Assembly: GCF_003367195.1 (NCBI RefSeq)
Contig: NZ_QRGO01000001.1
Coordinates: forward strand, 248,001 to 312,000
Reading direction: 5' to 3'
Source of the DNA: Undibacter mobilis
GTDB lineage: Bacteria; Pseudomonadota; Alphaproteobacteria; Rhizobiales; Xanthobacteraceae
DNA: 64,000 nt
Shown in pieces: positions 48,996 through 57,539 of this stretch (its first letter is position 1; every line of letters starts with the position of its first letter). A program made the translations under genes and the position numbers. A model generated the notes under the pieces. It did no database searches and had not been told where the DNA came from. It saw only the letters and a program-made list of their open reading frames with translations.

Positions 48996-51974
48996 TTACC
49001 GAGACATCGGCGAGAAGTGGTAATTCACGCCCAATGTCATCAGATGCAAATGGGACTTAATGTTGTTCGGCGTGACCGCCGCCGCCACCGCCGGCACGTT
49101 AAACGCCACCGAACGCGTGCCGAAGTCGACGTACTTGTAGTCGACATTCACCGACCAGCGCGCGTTGAGCGAATGCTCAAGGCCGCCGCCCACAGTCCAA
49201 CCCCAATCGGTCACGGTGTGGCTGTCGATGGCGCCGCCGCCCGCGATCGAATTGAGCGTGTAATTCACCCGCGCCGTCGCCGCGCCGGCGCGGAGATACA
49301 TCAGGCTGCGGCCGAAGGCGTAACCGGCGCGGCCGGTGAACAGACCGATCGGCAGCGTCGTGTTCTCGCACTGGAAACCCGCGCTGGTGGACGGCGGCAA
49401 CAGGCCGAAGCAGGTGTCCGCGCCCTCAATGCGCGCGAACGCTCCCGCCGCTTCCACGCCGGCAACGAACTTGCCGAATTGGGCATTGTAGCCCACCTGA
49501 GCGCCGCCGAGCGCGCCGGCCGTCTTCACACGATCGCCGACCGGCGCCTGCGGATAAGGATCGCTCCAGTCGAAGGTGCCGACACCGGCGCCGAGCTGGC
49601 CGCCGGCATAGAAGCCGGCCCAGTTCACATGCTGCTCACGTTCTTCCGAGGCGAAGGCGTTGGTCTGCGTACCGCCGATCTTGTACGAGGCCTGCATGAA
49701 CGCGCCGTAACGGTCTGCTGTAAACTTGACCGGCGCCGCCGTCGTGGCCGGGAACGGCGCCGCGCCATCGAGCGTCGAGTAGTACCAATAGCGGCCGCCG
49801 ACGCCGACATTCATGCGTGGCGTCACGGCATAGGAGACCAGCGCCTCGATCTGCGCGCCCCAGGCGCGGCCGGTTTCCGGGCCCGCGTTGATATCGGCGC
49901 GCGCCCAGTGATTGTCGACGCCGGCGCGATCGACATAAGGCAGATACGCGGCGTCAACTTCGACCTTCCAGCGCGGCGTGATGTTCATGCGCGTATTGAA
50001 ACCGACGGCCACACCGCGCCAGGTTTCGGTTTCGGTCAGAGCCAGATTCGAGAACGGAATCTGACCGGCGCCCGCACAGATATTGCCTTGCGCGACCTGC
50101 GCACAACCGAAGCCGCGCGCCCGCTGATAGAAGTAACGATAGCCGACATAAGGCCCGAGGCTGCCGGCCGCGCCGTCGATCACGTTGTAGCCGAGATCGA
50201 GACTGCCGTAGCGCATGCTCGAACTGCCGATATTGTGGACCGTCGCCGAATACGGCGTCGTATCCGGCGGCATGTCTTCGTCGTAAAGCGAACCGCCGAC
50301 GATGGAGCCAAGGCCGAGATTGCCCTTGATGAAAACGCGGCTTTCGTGATCGAGCCGAACAAAGGCTTCCGCCGAATGCGAAAGCAGTCCGCCATAGATC
50401 AGCCGCGAATTGACCTGACCCGGCACGGTGCCGGCGTACAGATCCTGCTGCGACTTGCCGTTGCTGTAGAAGTAACGCAAGCCCGCTTCCATCGCCCAGC
50501 CTGAAGAGACCATCGGCATTTTTCCGAACAACGCTGAGTTCGCATGCGTCGCGGTCGGGTCCTCGCCCAGTTTGTAGTTGAGGCCCAGCTTGATGAGATG
50601 AATGTCCTGGCCGATGGCCACATTGGACGTGCCTGTCGCTCCCGACAGCGAGACGGTCTTCTCACCCAGATCGACGAAGTTGTATTCGATCTTGCCGGAG
50701 AAGGCCGGCGTGAACGCATATTCGATGCCCGAGCCGAGCACGTAACCGCTACGCTTGCTGGAGCCCGACAGTTCGGGGGTGACGCTGGAACGATAGGCGT
50801 CGTGCGTTTCCGCGCCCCAGGCAACGCCCGCAAGACCGTAGATCAGGAAGTTGCCATAGGCCTGACCGAGTTTGCCGGTCGCGGTGTACAGGCTGTTCAT
50901 GCGGCTGTGGCACACATAGCTGTCCACCGCCGCGCTGGTGGCGCACTTGGCGTAACCGTCCAGATTGGTCCAGCTGGCGGCAAGCTCGGCGCCGATCACC
51001 CACGATCCGAATTGCCGGTTGTAACCAACCTGCCCGCCCAGGATCGAACCGTCGGCGGTACCGGATCCCGCGAATGTCTGGGTCGAGAACGCGGCGAGCA
51101 CGCCGTCGGCCGAATTCCAGTCCGTGGTGCCGAAAGCTCCTCCGCCGTGAACGCCGACATAGAGACCTGTCCAGTCATGGGTCGGCTCTCCGGTCGAACT
51201 CCACAAGGGACGCTCGAAGGGCGAGCGTTTGCCGAACTGGTAGTTCAGGCCGAGCTTGATCAGATGGATGCGCTGCGTCAGCGCGACGCTGGGGTTATTG
51301 CCTTCATTGCCGGAGAACGAAACATCGCCGCTGAAATCGAGGAAGTCGTATTCGACCTTCGCAGCGAGCGAGGAGGTCAGCGCGTATTCAAGCCCCGCGC
51401 CCACAACAAACCCCTTGCGCCATGTCTTGCCGACATAGGTTTCGGTCTGGCCGTTGCCCGGCGTCGGCGTCATCTTGAGATGCTCGTGCATCAATGCGCC
51501 GCCGGCTTTGCCGTAAGCCAGCAAGCGACCGAATGCATAGCCGCCCCGCAGCGCAAGCGTGCCGATACCGTCGATAGACGTCTGGCAGAGATAAATGGCG
51601 TCGGCGCAGCGTGCCGAACCTTCGATGTCGGCGAGCGACGCTTCGGCTTCGACACCCCAAACCCAATTTCCGATCTGGCGGTTATAGCCGGCCTGGAAAC
51701 CGTTGCTCAGACCGCCGCCGGTGAAGGCCCCGGCGAATTCAGGACCAGCCCCTGTCCCGCTTTTCCACTGACTGTCGGCAGCGCCGTTCGCGATGTGCGT
51801 ACCGGCATAAAAACCGGTCCAGTCGTGGGTCGTCTGCGCTTTCGCAGCGTTTTGCCCTGCAATACAAATCAGAAAGCCGGCAACAAAAGTGCCGGCAGCC
51901 ATTCCCAGTTTCAACGTCGACCCCCGTAACGCAACGCGCCGCAAATTTTTCAACGCCGCCGCTCGCCTGTACAT
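48996..51974 (-). CDS. Multi-barrel outer-membrane protein (three Omp25-like barrels plus one larger barrel)
   Basis: A 992-residue exported protein. After a signal peptide (cut near AKAQ, residue 47) there are four beta-rich units: Omp25/porin-like domain 1 (~49-248), domain 2 (~265-470), a different ~280-residue barrel (~490-766), and Omp25-like domain 3 (~783-992). Each Omp25-like unit opens with H(D/N)W(T/A)G(F/L)Y and closes with HL(I/M)(K/T)LG(L/V)NY. Single-barrel Omp25 proteins are ~200-250 residues, so this is an exceptional fusion. Start is uncertain (51974, or ATG at 51902); neither has a good ribosome site. No frameshift or stop is seen between domains. Confidence 0.82.
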   Translation of the reverse strand: MYRRAAALKNLRRVALRGSTLKLGMAAGTFVAGFLICIAGQNAAKAQTTHDWTGFYAGTHIANGAADSQWKSGTGAGPEFAGAFTGGGLSNGFQAGYNRQIGNWVWGVEAEASLADIEGSARCADAIYLCQTSIDGIGTLALRGGYAFGRLLAYGKAGGALMHEHLKMTPTPGNGQTETYVGKTWRKGFVVGAGLEYALTSSLAAKVEYDFLDFSGDVSFSGNEGNNPSVALTQRIHLIKLGLNYQFGKRSPFERPLWSSTGEPTHDWTGLYVGVHGGGAFGTTDWNSADGVLAAFSTQTFAGSGTADGSILGGQVGYNRQFGSWVIGAELAASWTNLDGYAKCATSAAVDSYVCHSRMNSLYTATGKLGQAYGNFLIYGLAGVAWGAETHDAYRSSVTPELSGSSKRSGYVLGSGIEYAFTPAFSGKIEYNFVDLGEKTVSLSGATGTSNVAIGQDIHLIKLGLNYKLGEDPTATHANSALFGKMPMVSSGWAMEAGLRYFYSNGKSQQDLYAGTVPGQVNSRLIYGGLLSHSAEAFVRLDHESRVFIKGNLGLGSIVGGSLYDEDMPPDTTPYSATVHNIGSSSMRYGSLDLGYNVIDGAAGSLGPYVGYRYFYQRARGFGCAQVAQGNICAGAGQIPFSNLALTETETWRGVAVGFNTRMNITPRWKVEVDAAYLPYVDRAGVDNHWARADINAGPETGRAWGAQIEALVSYAVTPRMNVGVGGRYWYYSTLDGAAPFPATTAAPVKFTADRYGAFMQASYKIGGTQTNAFASEEREQHVNWAGFYAGGQLGAGVGTFDWSDPYPQAPVGDRVKTAGALGGAQVGYNAQFGKFVAGVEAAGAFARIEGADTCFGLLPPSTSAGFQCENTTLPIGLFTGRAGYAFGRSLMYLRAGAATARVNYTLNSIAGGGAIDSHTVTDWGWTVGGGLEHSLNARWSVNVDYKYVDFGTRSVAFNVPAVAAAVTPNNIKSHLHLMTLGVNYHFSPMSR

Positions 51975-52086
51975 TGACGGGCCCGGCGCCCGATGACAAT
52001 GGCAAGTTGGCAACAGGGCGCACCAAAAGTTCTTTCGCGCCCCGATAGTATAGTCTGCCGGGTTCAGGTGCCTGGGGGAGGACGTC

Positions 52087-52833
52087 ATGGCCGACATCGA
52101 CATTACCGACGAAGGATCCATCCGCATCATCCGCATGAACCGGCTGGACAAGAAGAATGCGTTGACGCTGCCGATGTATACCGCCATGGCGGAAGCGATC
52201 AGCGGCGCGGCGCAAGACGCCAGCATCCGCTGTCTCATGATCGCCGGCGGGCCCGACGTGTTCTGCGCCGGCAACGACATCGGCGATTTCATGAAGGCAG
52301 CGCAGGGCGGCGGGCTCGGCCAGCCGATCCTCGATTTCCTCTACGCGCTGGTTCGCTGCGAAAAGCCGGTGGTGTCGGCTGTAAATGGCAACGCCGTCGG
52401 CATCGGCACAACCATGCTCTTGCATTGTGATTACGTGGTCGCCGGCAATGGTGCTCGGTTGTCGACGCCGTTCGTCGGCCTTGGCCTGGTGCCGGAAGCG
52501 GCGTCGAGCCTGGTAGCACCGCGGCTGATGGGGCACGCGCGGGCCTTCGCGCTGCTGGTCATGGGCCTGCCGTTAAGCGCGCAGGCGGCAATGGACGCCG
52601 GCATCGTCAATGCGATGACTGAACCGGGTGAGACCGACGCGGTCGCGCTCGCCGCTGCGGCGCGGATTGCCGCACTGCCGGCCGAGGGTGTGCTGATGTC
52701 GCGGCGGCTGATGCGCGGTTCGCCGGACGAGATCGTAAAGCGCATTGATGACGAGGCCGAAGCCTTCAAGACCCGCCTCAAGTCGCCCGAGGCGCAGGCG
52801 GCATTCATGGCGTTTTTGACGCGGAAGAAGTAG
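52087..52833 (+). CDS. Enoyl-CoA hydratase/isomerase family protein
   Basis: A 248-residue crotonase-fold protein. The oxyanion-hole segments are KNALTLPMYTAMA, DVFCAGNDIGDF and GNAVGIGTTMLLHCDYVVAG; the second catalytic glutamate is in LVPEAASSL, while the position corresponding to the first (usual GGxCEx) carries Thr/Met (GIGTTMLL), so hydratase activity is not assured and an isomerase role is possible. Likely acts in fatty- or aromatic-acyl CoA breakdown. Divergent from the multi-barrel gene. Confidence 0.87.
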   Translation: MADIDITDEGSIRIIRMNRLDKKNALTLPMYTAMAEAISGAAQDASIRCLMIAGGPDVFCAGNDIGDFMKAAQGGGLGQPILDFLYALVRCEKPVVSAVNGNAVGIGTTMLLHCDYVVAGNGARLSTPFVGLGLVPEAASSLVAPRLMGHARAFALLVMGLPLSAQAAMDAGIVNAMTEPGETDAVALAAAARIAALPAEGVLMSRRLMRGSPDEIVKRIDDEAEAFKTRLKSPEAQAAFMAFLTRKK

Positions 52834-52860
52834 CGCGGAGAAACGTCGCCGCCTGAGCGG

Positions 52861-53160
52861 CTACTTGCCCATCAGGTAATTCGGCGAGAAGTACTGGCTC
52901 GGGCTGAAATTTTGGTTGGCGCTGCCGGACGGCCCGAAGAAGACGCGCGGGCCATTATTGTCCAGCGTCCGCTTGTCGCCGTCGCGCGACGGCTTCTTGT
53001 TCGGGTCGTTGTAATTGAGGTCGACCCAGCCATTGGCCGGACCGTTGTTCGCACCACCATAGTTCTCGATGGTCAGCGCAGAAGCGGGCCGGCCGGCAGC
53101 CGCCACAATGGCCGCTGCGACAGCGAACCCAGCAAGAATAGCGGTCTGGCGACGGGTCAT
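52861..53160 (-). CDS. Small exported protein of unknown function
   Basis: A 99-residue protein with a signal peptide (MTRRQTAILAGFAVAAAIVAAAGRPASA, residues 1-28). The mature part is Asn/Pro/Gly-rich and ends in aromatic tracts (FSPSQYFSPNYLMGK), suggesting a surface or cell-wall associated peptide. No known family. The stop is 27 bp from the stop of the convergent enoyl-CoA hydratase gene. Confidence 0.65.
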   Translation of the reverse strand: MTRRQTAILAGFAVAAAIVAAAGRPASALTIENYGGANNGPANGWVDLNYNDPNKKPSRDGDKRTLDNNGPRVFFGPSGSANQNFSPSQYFSPNYLMGK

Positions 53161-53255
53161 GACAGCCTCGCGAATGAATCCGTCCCGACAATACTGCAAA
53201 TATTGTCGTCGGCAAGGCGGCACCGGGCCGCACGATTAGCCGCCCCGGTAACGCA

Positions 53256-53292
53256 AAACCGCCGGCGCCTGTTCAGGCCGGGCCGGCGGTTT
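53256..53292 (-). terminator. Probable terminator between DUF465 and the secreted protein gene
   Basis: 11-bp stem AAACCGCCGGC (53256-53266) / GCCGGCGGTTT (53282-53292), loop of 15. On the minus strand the T-run is short (TTTTGCG), so efficiency is uncertain; it serves the gene ending at 53383. Confidence 0.6.
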
Positions 53293-53382
53293 GCACTGCG
53301 TCGAAGGCAACGCGCTTCTGGAATGAAAGAACGCAGCCTCCTCATTCAAAGACGGTCTGAATGATATCAGGTCGTTCGGAAA

Positions 53383-53568
53383 TTAGTGAACGCTGGGTGG
53401 CGGGCCGTGCCTCAGCCTTTCGATCTCGTCTTTGACCAGCAGCTTTTTGCGCTTGAGTTCCACCACCTGGAGATCGTCGACAGCGGGGTGGGTCTGGCAG
53501 TCGTGTATCTGTTGTTCGAGGGCCTTATGCTTCTTTTCGAGTTCCGCAAGATGCGATTGCATCGACAT
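53383..53568 (-). CDS. DUF465 (YdcH family) small coiled-coil protein
   Basis: A 61-residue helical protein with the DUF465 pattern (MQSHLAELEKKHKALEQQIHDCQTHPAVDDLQVVELKRKKLLVKDEIERLR). Predicted two-helix coiled coil. Function unknown. The start at 53568 drops an unlikely 51-codon N-terminal extension. Divergent from a paralogue at 53889, with 320 bp between them. Confidence 0.88.
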   Translation of the reverse strand: MSMQSHLAELEKKHKALEQQIHDCQTHPAVDDLQVVELKRKKLLVKDEIERLRHGPPPSVH

Positions 53569-53888
53569 GTCAGATGTCTCCTCAATCCTTGGTTCTTCGA
53601 TCAGGGTTTTTAGTGCAGCAAGGCTTTCTGTCTTTGATATGGCACTCCGGTTGAAATTAACTGCAAGCCTACGCCTGACCCGGCGCCGCCTCAAGGGCGA
53701 CCGGGGGCAGCGGTTAAACATCCATCAACGTCGCAACCCCCTTGATCGGCCGGGCTTTTTCCGCGGCGCTTGTGCACCTCTGTGGAAAACGTGATAATTT
53801 ATGTCGCACCGGACTGTATAATACCTCTCATGGTTCCCGCATGCGGGTTGTCGGTTCCCTTCCGCGGTTGCTGTGAACGACCAGACAT
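53569..53888. other. 320-bp divergent spacer between two DUF465 genes
   Basis: Holds TATAAT at 53817-53822, a perfect -10 hexamer pointing to the plus-strand DUF465 gene, but no convincing -35 at 16-18 bp. Nothing else supported. Confidence 0.5.
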
Positions 53889-54095
53889 ATGAATGACAAT
53901 GACGAGACCGCGCTGCGTGCCCTGCTCGCCCGGCTGGAACAAGAGCACCGCGATCTTGATGCGGCGATCGCCGCACTGGCGTCCTCGCCCGGCTCCGACC
54001 TCATCCAGGTCCAGCGGCTGAAGAAGCGAAAACTGGTACTGCGCGACAAGATCCGACAGATCGAAGACCAACTGACGCCGGATATCATTGCCTGA
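53889..54095 (+). CDS. DUF465 (YdcH family) small coiled-coil protein, second paralogue
   Basis: A 68-residue protein with the family signature LRALLARLEQEHRDLDAAIAALASSPGSDLIQVQRLKKRKLVLRDKIRQIEDQL, a helix-turn-helix coiled coil. Paralogue of the divergent gene at 53383-53568; they differ mainly in the turn (HPAVDD versus SPGSDL). A TATAAT lies 67 bp upstream. Followed by the convergent diguanylate cyclase. Confidence 0.88.
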   Translation: MNDNDETALRALLARLEQEHRDLDAAIAALASSPGSDLIQVQRLKKRKLVLRDKIRQIEDQLTPDIIA

Positions 54096-54107
54096 CGGCG
54101 GGACGAC

Positions 54108-54689
54108 CTAGGTCCGCTTGGACTTCTTGCGCGCATACATGGCGCGATCGGCTTCGACAATCAGATCCGCCGCCGTCACGCCGGCGCGCAACGCCACGCC
54201 GCCGGCGCTGGCGCCGACCGACAGGTTGGCGCCGTTATGATCGATGTGCGCCTGCGCGATGATGGTCTCGAGATCGAGCGCTTTCGCCGCCACCAGGTTC
54301 TGATCCGCATTCCACATCAGGATGCAGAACTCGTCGCCGCCAAGCCGCGCTACAACGTCGGATGCTCGGACCTTCGATACAAGGGTGGCGGCCACCGCCT
54401 TGAGCAGCGCATCGCCTACGGTATGACCATAGATGTCGTTGATCGGCTTGAAGCCGTCGAGATCGATGAAGATCAGCCCGGCGCGGGTTCCGTAACGCGC
54501 GAAGTAAGCTAGCGAGCGCGTCAGCTCGCGCTCGAAGCCGCGACGGTTGAGGACATCGAGCAACGGATCGACATCCGCACGGACCTCCAGCTCGGCGATC
54601 CGCTCCTGCGCCAAGGACAGCTCACGCCGGAGGCGCCTGACCTCGGCGAGAAGCTCATGCGGCGGCGCATCGGAATGGTCGTGTTTCAT
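54108..54689 (-). CDS. Short diguanylate cyclase with I-site
   Basis: A 193-residue protein: a coiled-coil N-terminus (residues ~10-40) and a GGDEF domain with intact ARLGGDEF. An inhibitory I-site RASD lies five residues before GGDEF, so cyclic di-GMP product should inhibit it. No sensor or membrane domain, so activation probably depends on dimerisation through the coiled coil. The start at 54689 is the first sensible ATG; the frame extends upstream without meaning. Confidence 0.9.
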   Translation of the reverse strand: MKHDHSDAPPHELLAEVRRLRRELSLAQERIAELEVRADVDPLLDVLNRRGFERELTRSLAYFARYGTRAGLIFIDLDGFKPINDIYGHTVGDALLKAVAATLVSKVRASDVVARLGGDEFCILMWNADQNLVAAKALDLETIIAQAHIDHNGANLSVGASAGGVALRAGVTAADLIVEADRAMYARKKSKRT

Positions 54690-54894
54690 GGTCCGCTGAG
54701 GCTTGGGTGCAGGCGCGCTTGTCGCTCGCCGGCTGCCGATGGAAACGGTCAGAATCACTTGCGGCAAGCATAACGTGAGCCGGGCCGAACACCACGGGAG
54801 ACCCGTACCTTTCGCCTTGCCAGCAAGGGTTCGGTACCTATAATCCGCCGCTTCCTTGCGCCGGGGGTGGCGCTTTTCGGGGAGCAGAAAAGCC

Positions 54895-55377
54895 GTGGCA
54901 AAGCCGGTCGCCGTGATCATGGGCAGTCAGTCCGACTGGGCCACGATGAAACATGCCGCGGATACGCTCGACGCGCTGAAGATCGGCTACGAAGCCCTGA
55001 TCGTATCGGCGCACCGCACCCCGAAGCGACTCTATGAATTTGCCCATTCCGCCCGCGACAAAGGCTTCAAAGTGGTGATCGCAGGCGCCGGTGGCGCCGC
55101 GCATTTACCCGGTATGGCGGCCTCGATGACGCCCCTGCCCGTGCTCGGCGTGCCGATGAACACGCATGCGCTGGAAGGCAAGGACTCGCTGCTGTCGATC
55201 TTGCAAATGCCGGGCGGCATTCCGGTCGGCACCTTGGCTATCGGCAAGGCCGGTGCCATCAATGCCGCACTGCTCGCCGCCGCCATTCTGGCTTTGTCGG
55301 ACAGCAAGATCGCCAAGCGGCTCGACCTGTGGCGCGCCAGGCAAACAAGCTCGGTGAAAAAGAAGCCGAAGGATTGA
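54895..55377 (+). CDS. purE: N5-carboxyaminoimidazole ribonucleotide mutase
   Basis: A 160-residue class I PurE of purine synthesis, moving the carboxyl from N5-CAIR to give CAIR. Conserved [12 protein letters not shown] (substrate phosphate site), SAHRTP with the catalytic histidine, and [11 protein letters not shown]. The GTG at 54895 is chosen with GGGGAG ten bases upstream. Forms an operon with purK 50 bp downstream. Confidence 0.96.
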   Translation: MAKPVAVIMGSQSDWATMKHAADTLDALKIGYEALIVSAHRTPKRLYEFAHSARDKGFKVVIAGAGGAAHLPGMAASMTPLPVLGVPMNTHALEGKDSLLSILQMPGGIPVGTLAIGKAGAINAALLAAAILALSDSKIAKRLDLWRARQTSSVKKKPKD

Positions 55378-55427
55378 GATGGTGAGATTGCGTCTCGCCC
55401 CGCTCATCCCTCATAAGGCCGACTGAC

Positions 55428-56507
55428 GTGCTGAAACCAGGTTCCACCATCGGCATTCTCGGCGGCGGCCAGCTCGGCCGCATGCTGGCGCTTGCGGCGG
55501 CGCGGCTCGGCCTGCATTGCCACATCTATTCGCCGGAGAAGGACTCCGGTGCCTTCGAGGTCGCCCGGGCTTTTACCCGTGCGGATTATGAGGACGAGGC
55601 GGCGCTGGCGAAATTTGCGGCCGCTGTCGATGTCATCACCTACGAGTTCGAGAACATCCCCGCCGCAACGGCCGCCTTCCTGTCGAAGCGGAAGCCGGTA
55701 CACCCGAACCCGAAAGTGCTGGAAACCACACAGGATCGGCTGGTCGAAAAGAACTTCATTTCCGCTCTAAAAATTCCAGTCGCGCCCTATGCGCCGGTTC
55801 ATTCGGCGGCGCAACTTGCCAATGGCATCGAGAAGCTCGGCCTGCCTGCGGTGCTGAAGACCACGACCATGGGCTATGACGGCAAGGGCCAGATCAAGAT
55901 CATGCCGGGCGACGATGCCAACGCGGCATGGCGCTCGCTCAAGAACAAGCCCTGCGTGCTCGAGGGTTTCGTCAATTTCCAGCGCGAAGTCTCGGTGATC
56001 GCGGCGCGTTCGGCCGACGGCAAGGTCGAATGTTTCGAGGTGACCGAGAACGATCACCAGAACCACATCCTGAAGACCTCGACCGTGCCGGCGAAGGTGA
56101 CGGACGAGACGGCGAAGGAAGCCGAAAGGATCGCCGCCAAGATCGCCAAGGCGCTCGATTATGTCGGCGTGCTCGGCGTCGAGATGTTCGTCGTGAAGGT
56201 CAAAGGCAAGCAGGCGCTGATGGTCAACGAGATCGCGCCGCGCGTACACAATTCCGGACACTGGACGCTGGACGGCGCCACGGTGTCGCAGTTCGAGCAG
56301 CACATCCGTGCCGTGGCCGGCTGGCCGTTGGCCAAACCGCTGCGCCTCGGCCGCAAGGTGCAGATGACCAATCTGATCGGCGACGAGGTACACGATCTCG
56401 CGCCCTGGCTGACACTGCCGGGTACGTCACTGCACCTCTACGGCAAACCGGACGCCCGCGCGGGGCGCAAGATGGGCCACGTCACGCGCGTGTGGCCGGC
56501 GAAATAG
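55428..56507 (+). CDS. purK: N5-carboxyaminoimidazole ribonucleotide synthase
   Basis: A 359-residue ATP-grasp enzyme that carboxylates AIR with bicarbonate and ATP, feeding PurE. Starts with the Rossmann-like GSTIGILGGGQLGRMLALAA, followed by the ATP-grasp segments KTTTMGYDGKGQ, VLEGFVNFQREVSVIAARS and VNEIAPRVHNSGHWT. GTG start. Probable terminator after the stop. Confidence 0.96.
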   Translation: MLKPGSTIGILGGGQLGRMLALAAARLGLHCHIYSPEKDSGAFEVARAFTRADYEDEAALAKFAAAVDVITYEFENIPAATAAFLSKRKPVHPNPKVLETTQDRLVEKNFISALKIPVAPYAPVHSAAQLANGIEKLGLPAVLKTTTMGYDGKGQIKIMPGDDANAAWRSLKNKPCVLEGFVNFQREVSVIAARSADGKVECFEVTENDHQNHILKTSTVPAKVTDETAKEAERIAAKIAKALDYVGVLGVEMFVVKVKGKQALMVNEIAPRVHNSGHWTLDGATVSQFEQHIRAVAGWPLAKPLRLGRKVQMTNLIGDEVHDLAPWLTLPGTSLHLYGKPDARAGRKMGHVTRVWPAK

Positions 56508-56621
56508 CGAACCCTCTGTCCGATCCTGGTGGAGCCGGCGTCTCCCTAAGGTAGTCCTATAACGGAATACAATCAAAAGGATATAGGCGCCGACTCGCCC
56601 GCGGACCTGTTCCGGGGGCCT

Positions 56622-56660
56622 AGGCGCCGGCCCGCGGGGCCCGCCTGAAGGGCGCCTTTT
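56622..56660 (+). terminator. Probable terminator of purEK
   Basis: Stem AGGCGCC (56622-56628) / GGCGCCT (56651-56657) enclosing a second GC-rich inverted repeat, followed by TTTTAG. Confidence 0.6.
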
Positions 56661-56753
56661 AGGGGCTCAGGACCCTCTGGAGACCTGGAAAAGTCCGCCC
56701 CATATGAGGAAAGCAGCCCGCGGAGCGCAAAACCGCCAAATTGGCGCGATTTG

Positions 56754-56783
56754 TTGGACTCAAGGCGACAGGCCTGCTATAGG
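56754..56783 (+). promoter_or_regulatory. rpsU: Possible rpsU promoter
   Basis: TTGGAC (56754-56759), 18-bp spacer, TATAGG (56778-56783), about 95 bp before the rpsU GTG; AAGGAG precedes the start codon. Confidence 0.4.
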
Positions 56784-56880
56784 CACCCGACTCGAAAGCC
56801 CTGCGATTACGCGGTTTTCGACCCGAAATTCGAACCATCTGCCGATATCTGCCAGATTTGGCATCAGCTAAGGAGCAAGC

Positions 56881-57183
56881 GTGCAAGTTCTCGTTCGCGA
56901 TAACAACGTCGATCAGGCCCTCAAGGCGCTCAAGAAGAAGATGCAGCGTGAGGGTATCTTCCGCGAGATGAAGCTTCGCGGCCACTACGAAAAGCCCTCC
57001 GAGAAAAAGGCTCGTGAAAAGGCGGAAGCGGTGCGCCGCGCCCGCAAGCTCGCGCGCAAGAAGATGCAGCGCGAAGGTCTGCTGCCGATGAAGCCGAAGC
57101 CAGTGATGGGCGCCGCGGGCGGCCGTGGCGGCGAAGGTCGCGGCGCTGGTGCCGGCGGCCGTGGCGGCGCGCCGCGCTTCTAA
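56881..57183 (+). CDS. rpsU: 30S ribosomal protein S21
   Basis: A 100-residue S21 ([47 protein letters not shown]), with a basic body and a C-terminal Gly/Arg-rich tail of about 25 residues ([20 protein letters not shown]) longer than E. coli S21 (71). GTG start after AAGGAG. S21 works at the small subunit near the anti-Shine-Dalgarno. Followed by a strong terminator. Confidence 0.97.
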   Translation: MQVLVRDNNVDQALKALKKKMQREGIFREMKLRGHYEKPSEKKAREKAEAVRRARKLARKKMQREGLLPMKPKPVMGAAGGRGGEGRGAGAGGRGGAPRF

Positions 57184-57248
57184 GCGACGGTATTCCCGCG
57201 CCGCTGACTTTCAGCGAATCACAAGCTAATCTGTCCGACATGTATTTG

Positions 57249-57284
57249 ACGCGGGCGTTCGAAAGAACGCCCGCGTTTTATTTT
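57249..57284 (+). terminator. Rho-independent terminator of rpsU
   Basis: Perfect 12-bp stem ACGCGGGCGTTC (57249-57260) / GAACGCCCGCGT (57265-57276) with GAAA tetraloop, then TTTATTTT. Confidence 0.94.
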
Positions 57285-57311
57285 GGCAATGTCGGCACGC
57301 AGGAGAAAAAG

Positions 57312-57539
57312 ATGGCCAGCAAGCCCTGGACGCTCGGGTCCATTCGCAGCATGAACCTGCAACTGGAAGCCGCGTGCATCGAGCCGGGCTGCGGCTGGAC
57401 GGCGTCCTACGACGTCGACAAGATGATCGCCGAATTCGGCGCCGACTGCGAATTGCCGACCAGCCAGGGCGGCCTCGCCTGCGAACATTGCGGCGCACCG
57501 GTCGATTTCGGTCTCGTCGCGCTCAAGAAGACCGCCTGA
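57312..57539 (+). CDS. Small zinc-ribbon protein of unknown function
   Basis: A 75-residue cytoplasmic protein with four cysteines in two pairs (ACIEPGCGW and CEHCGAP, 40 residues apart), likely a zinc site. Start at 57312 after AGGAG. The stop overlaps the stop region of the convergent SDR gene by 17 bases. Function unknown. Confidence 0.7.
   Translation: MASKPWTLGSIRSMNLQLEAACIEPGCGWTASYDVDKMIAEFGADCELPTSQGGLACEHCGAPVDFGLVALKKTA

Larger units (their letters stand above)
56508..56880. other. 373-bp leader between purK and rpsU
   Basis: Contains a probable purK terminator (56622-56660), a TTGGAC-18-TATAGG promoter candidate (56754-56783) and an AT-richer patch near 56560. No small gene is supported. 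Confidence 0.55.

Noticed and set aside
48831..51929. Long plus-strand frames (557 and 461 codons) across the multi-barrel gene
   Set aside because: Same antisense GC artefact, with no ribosome site, signal peptide or known motif.
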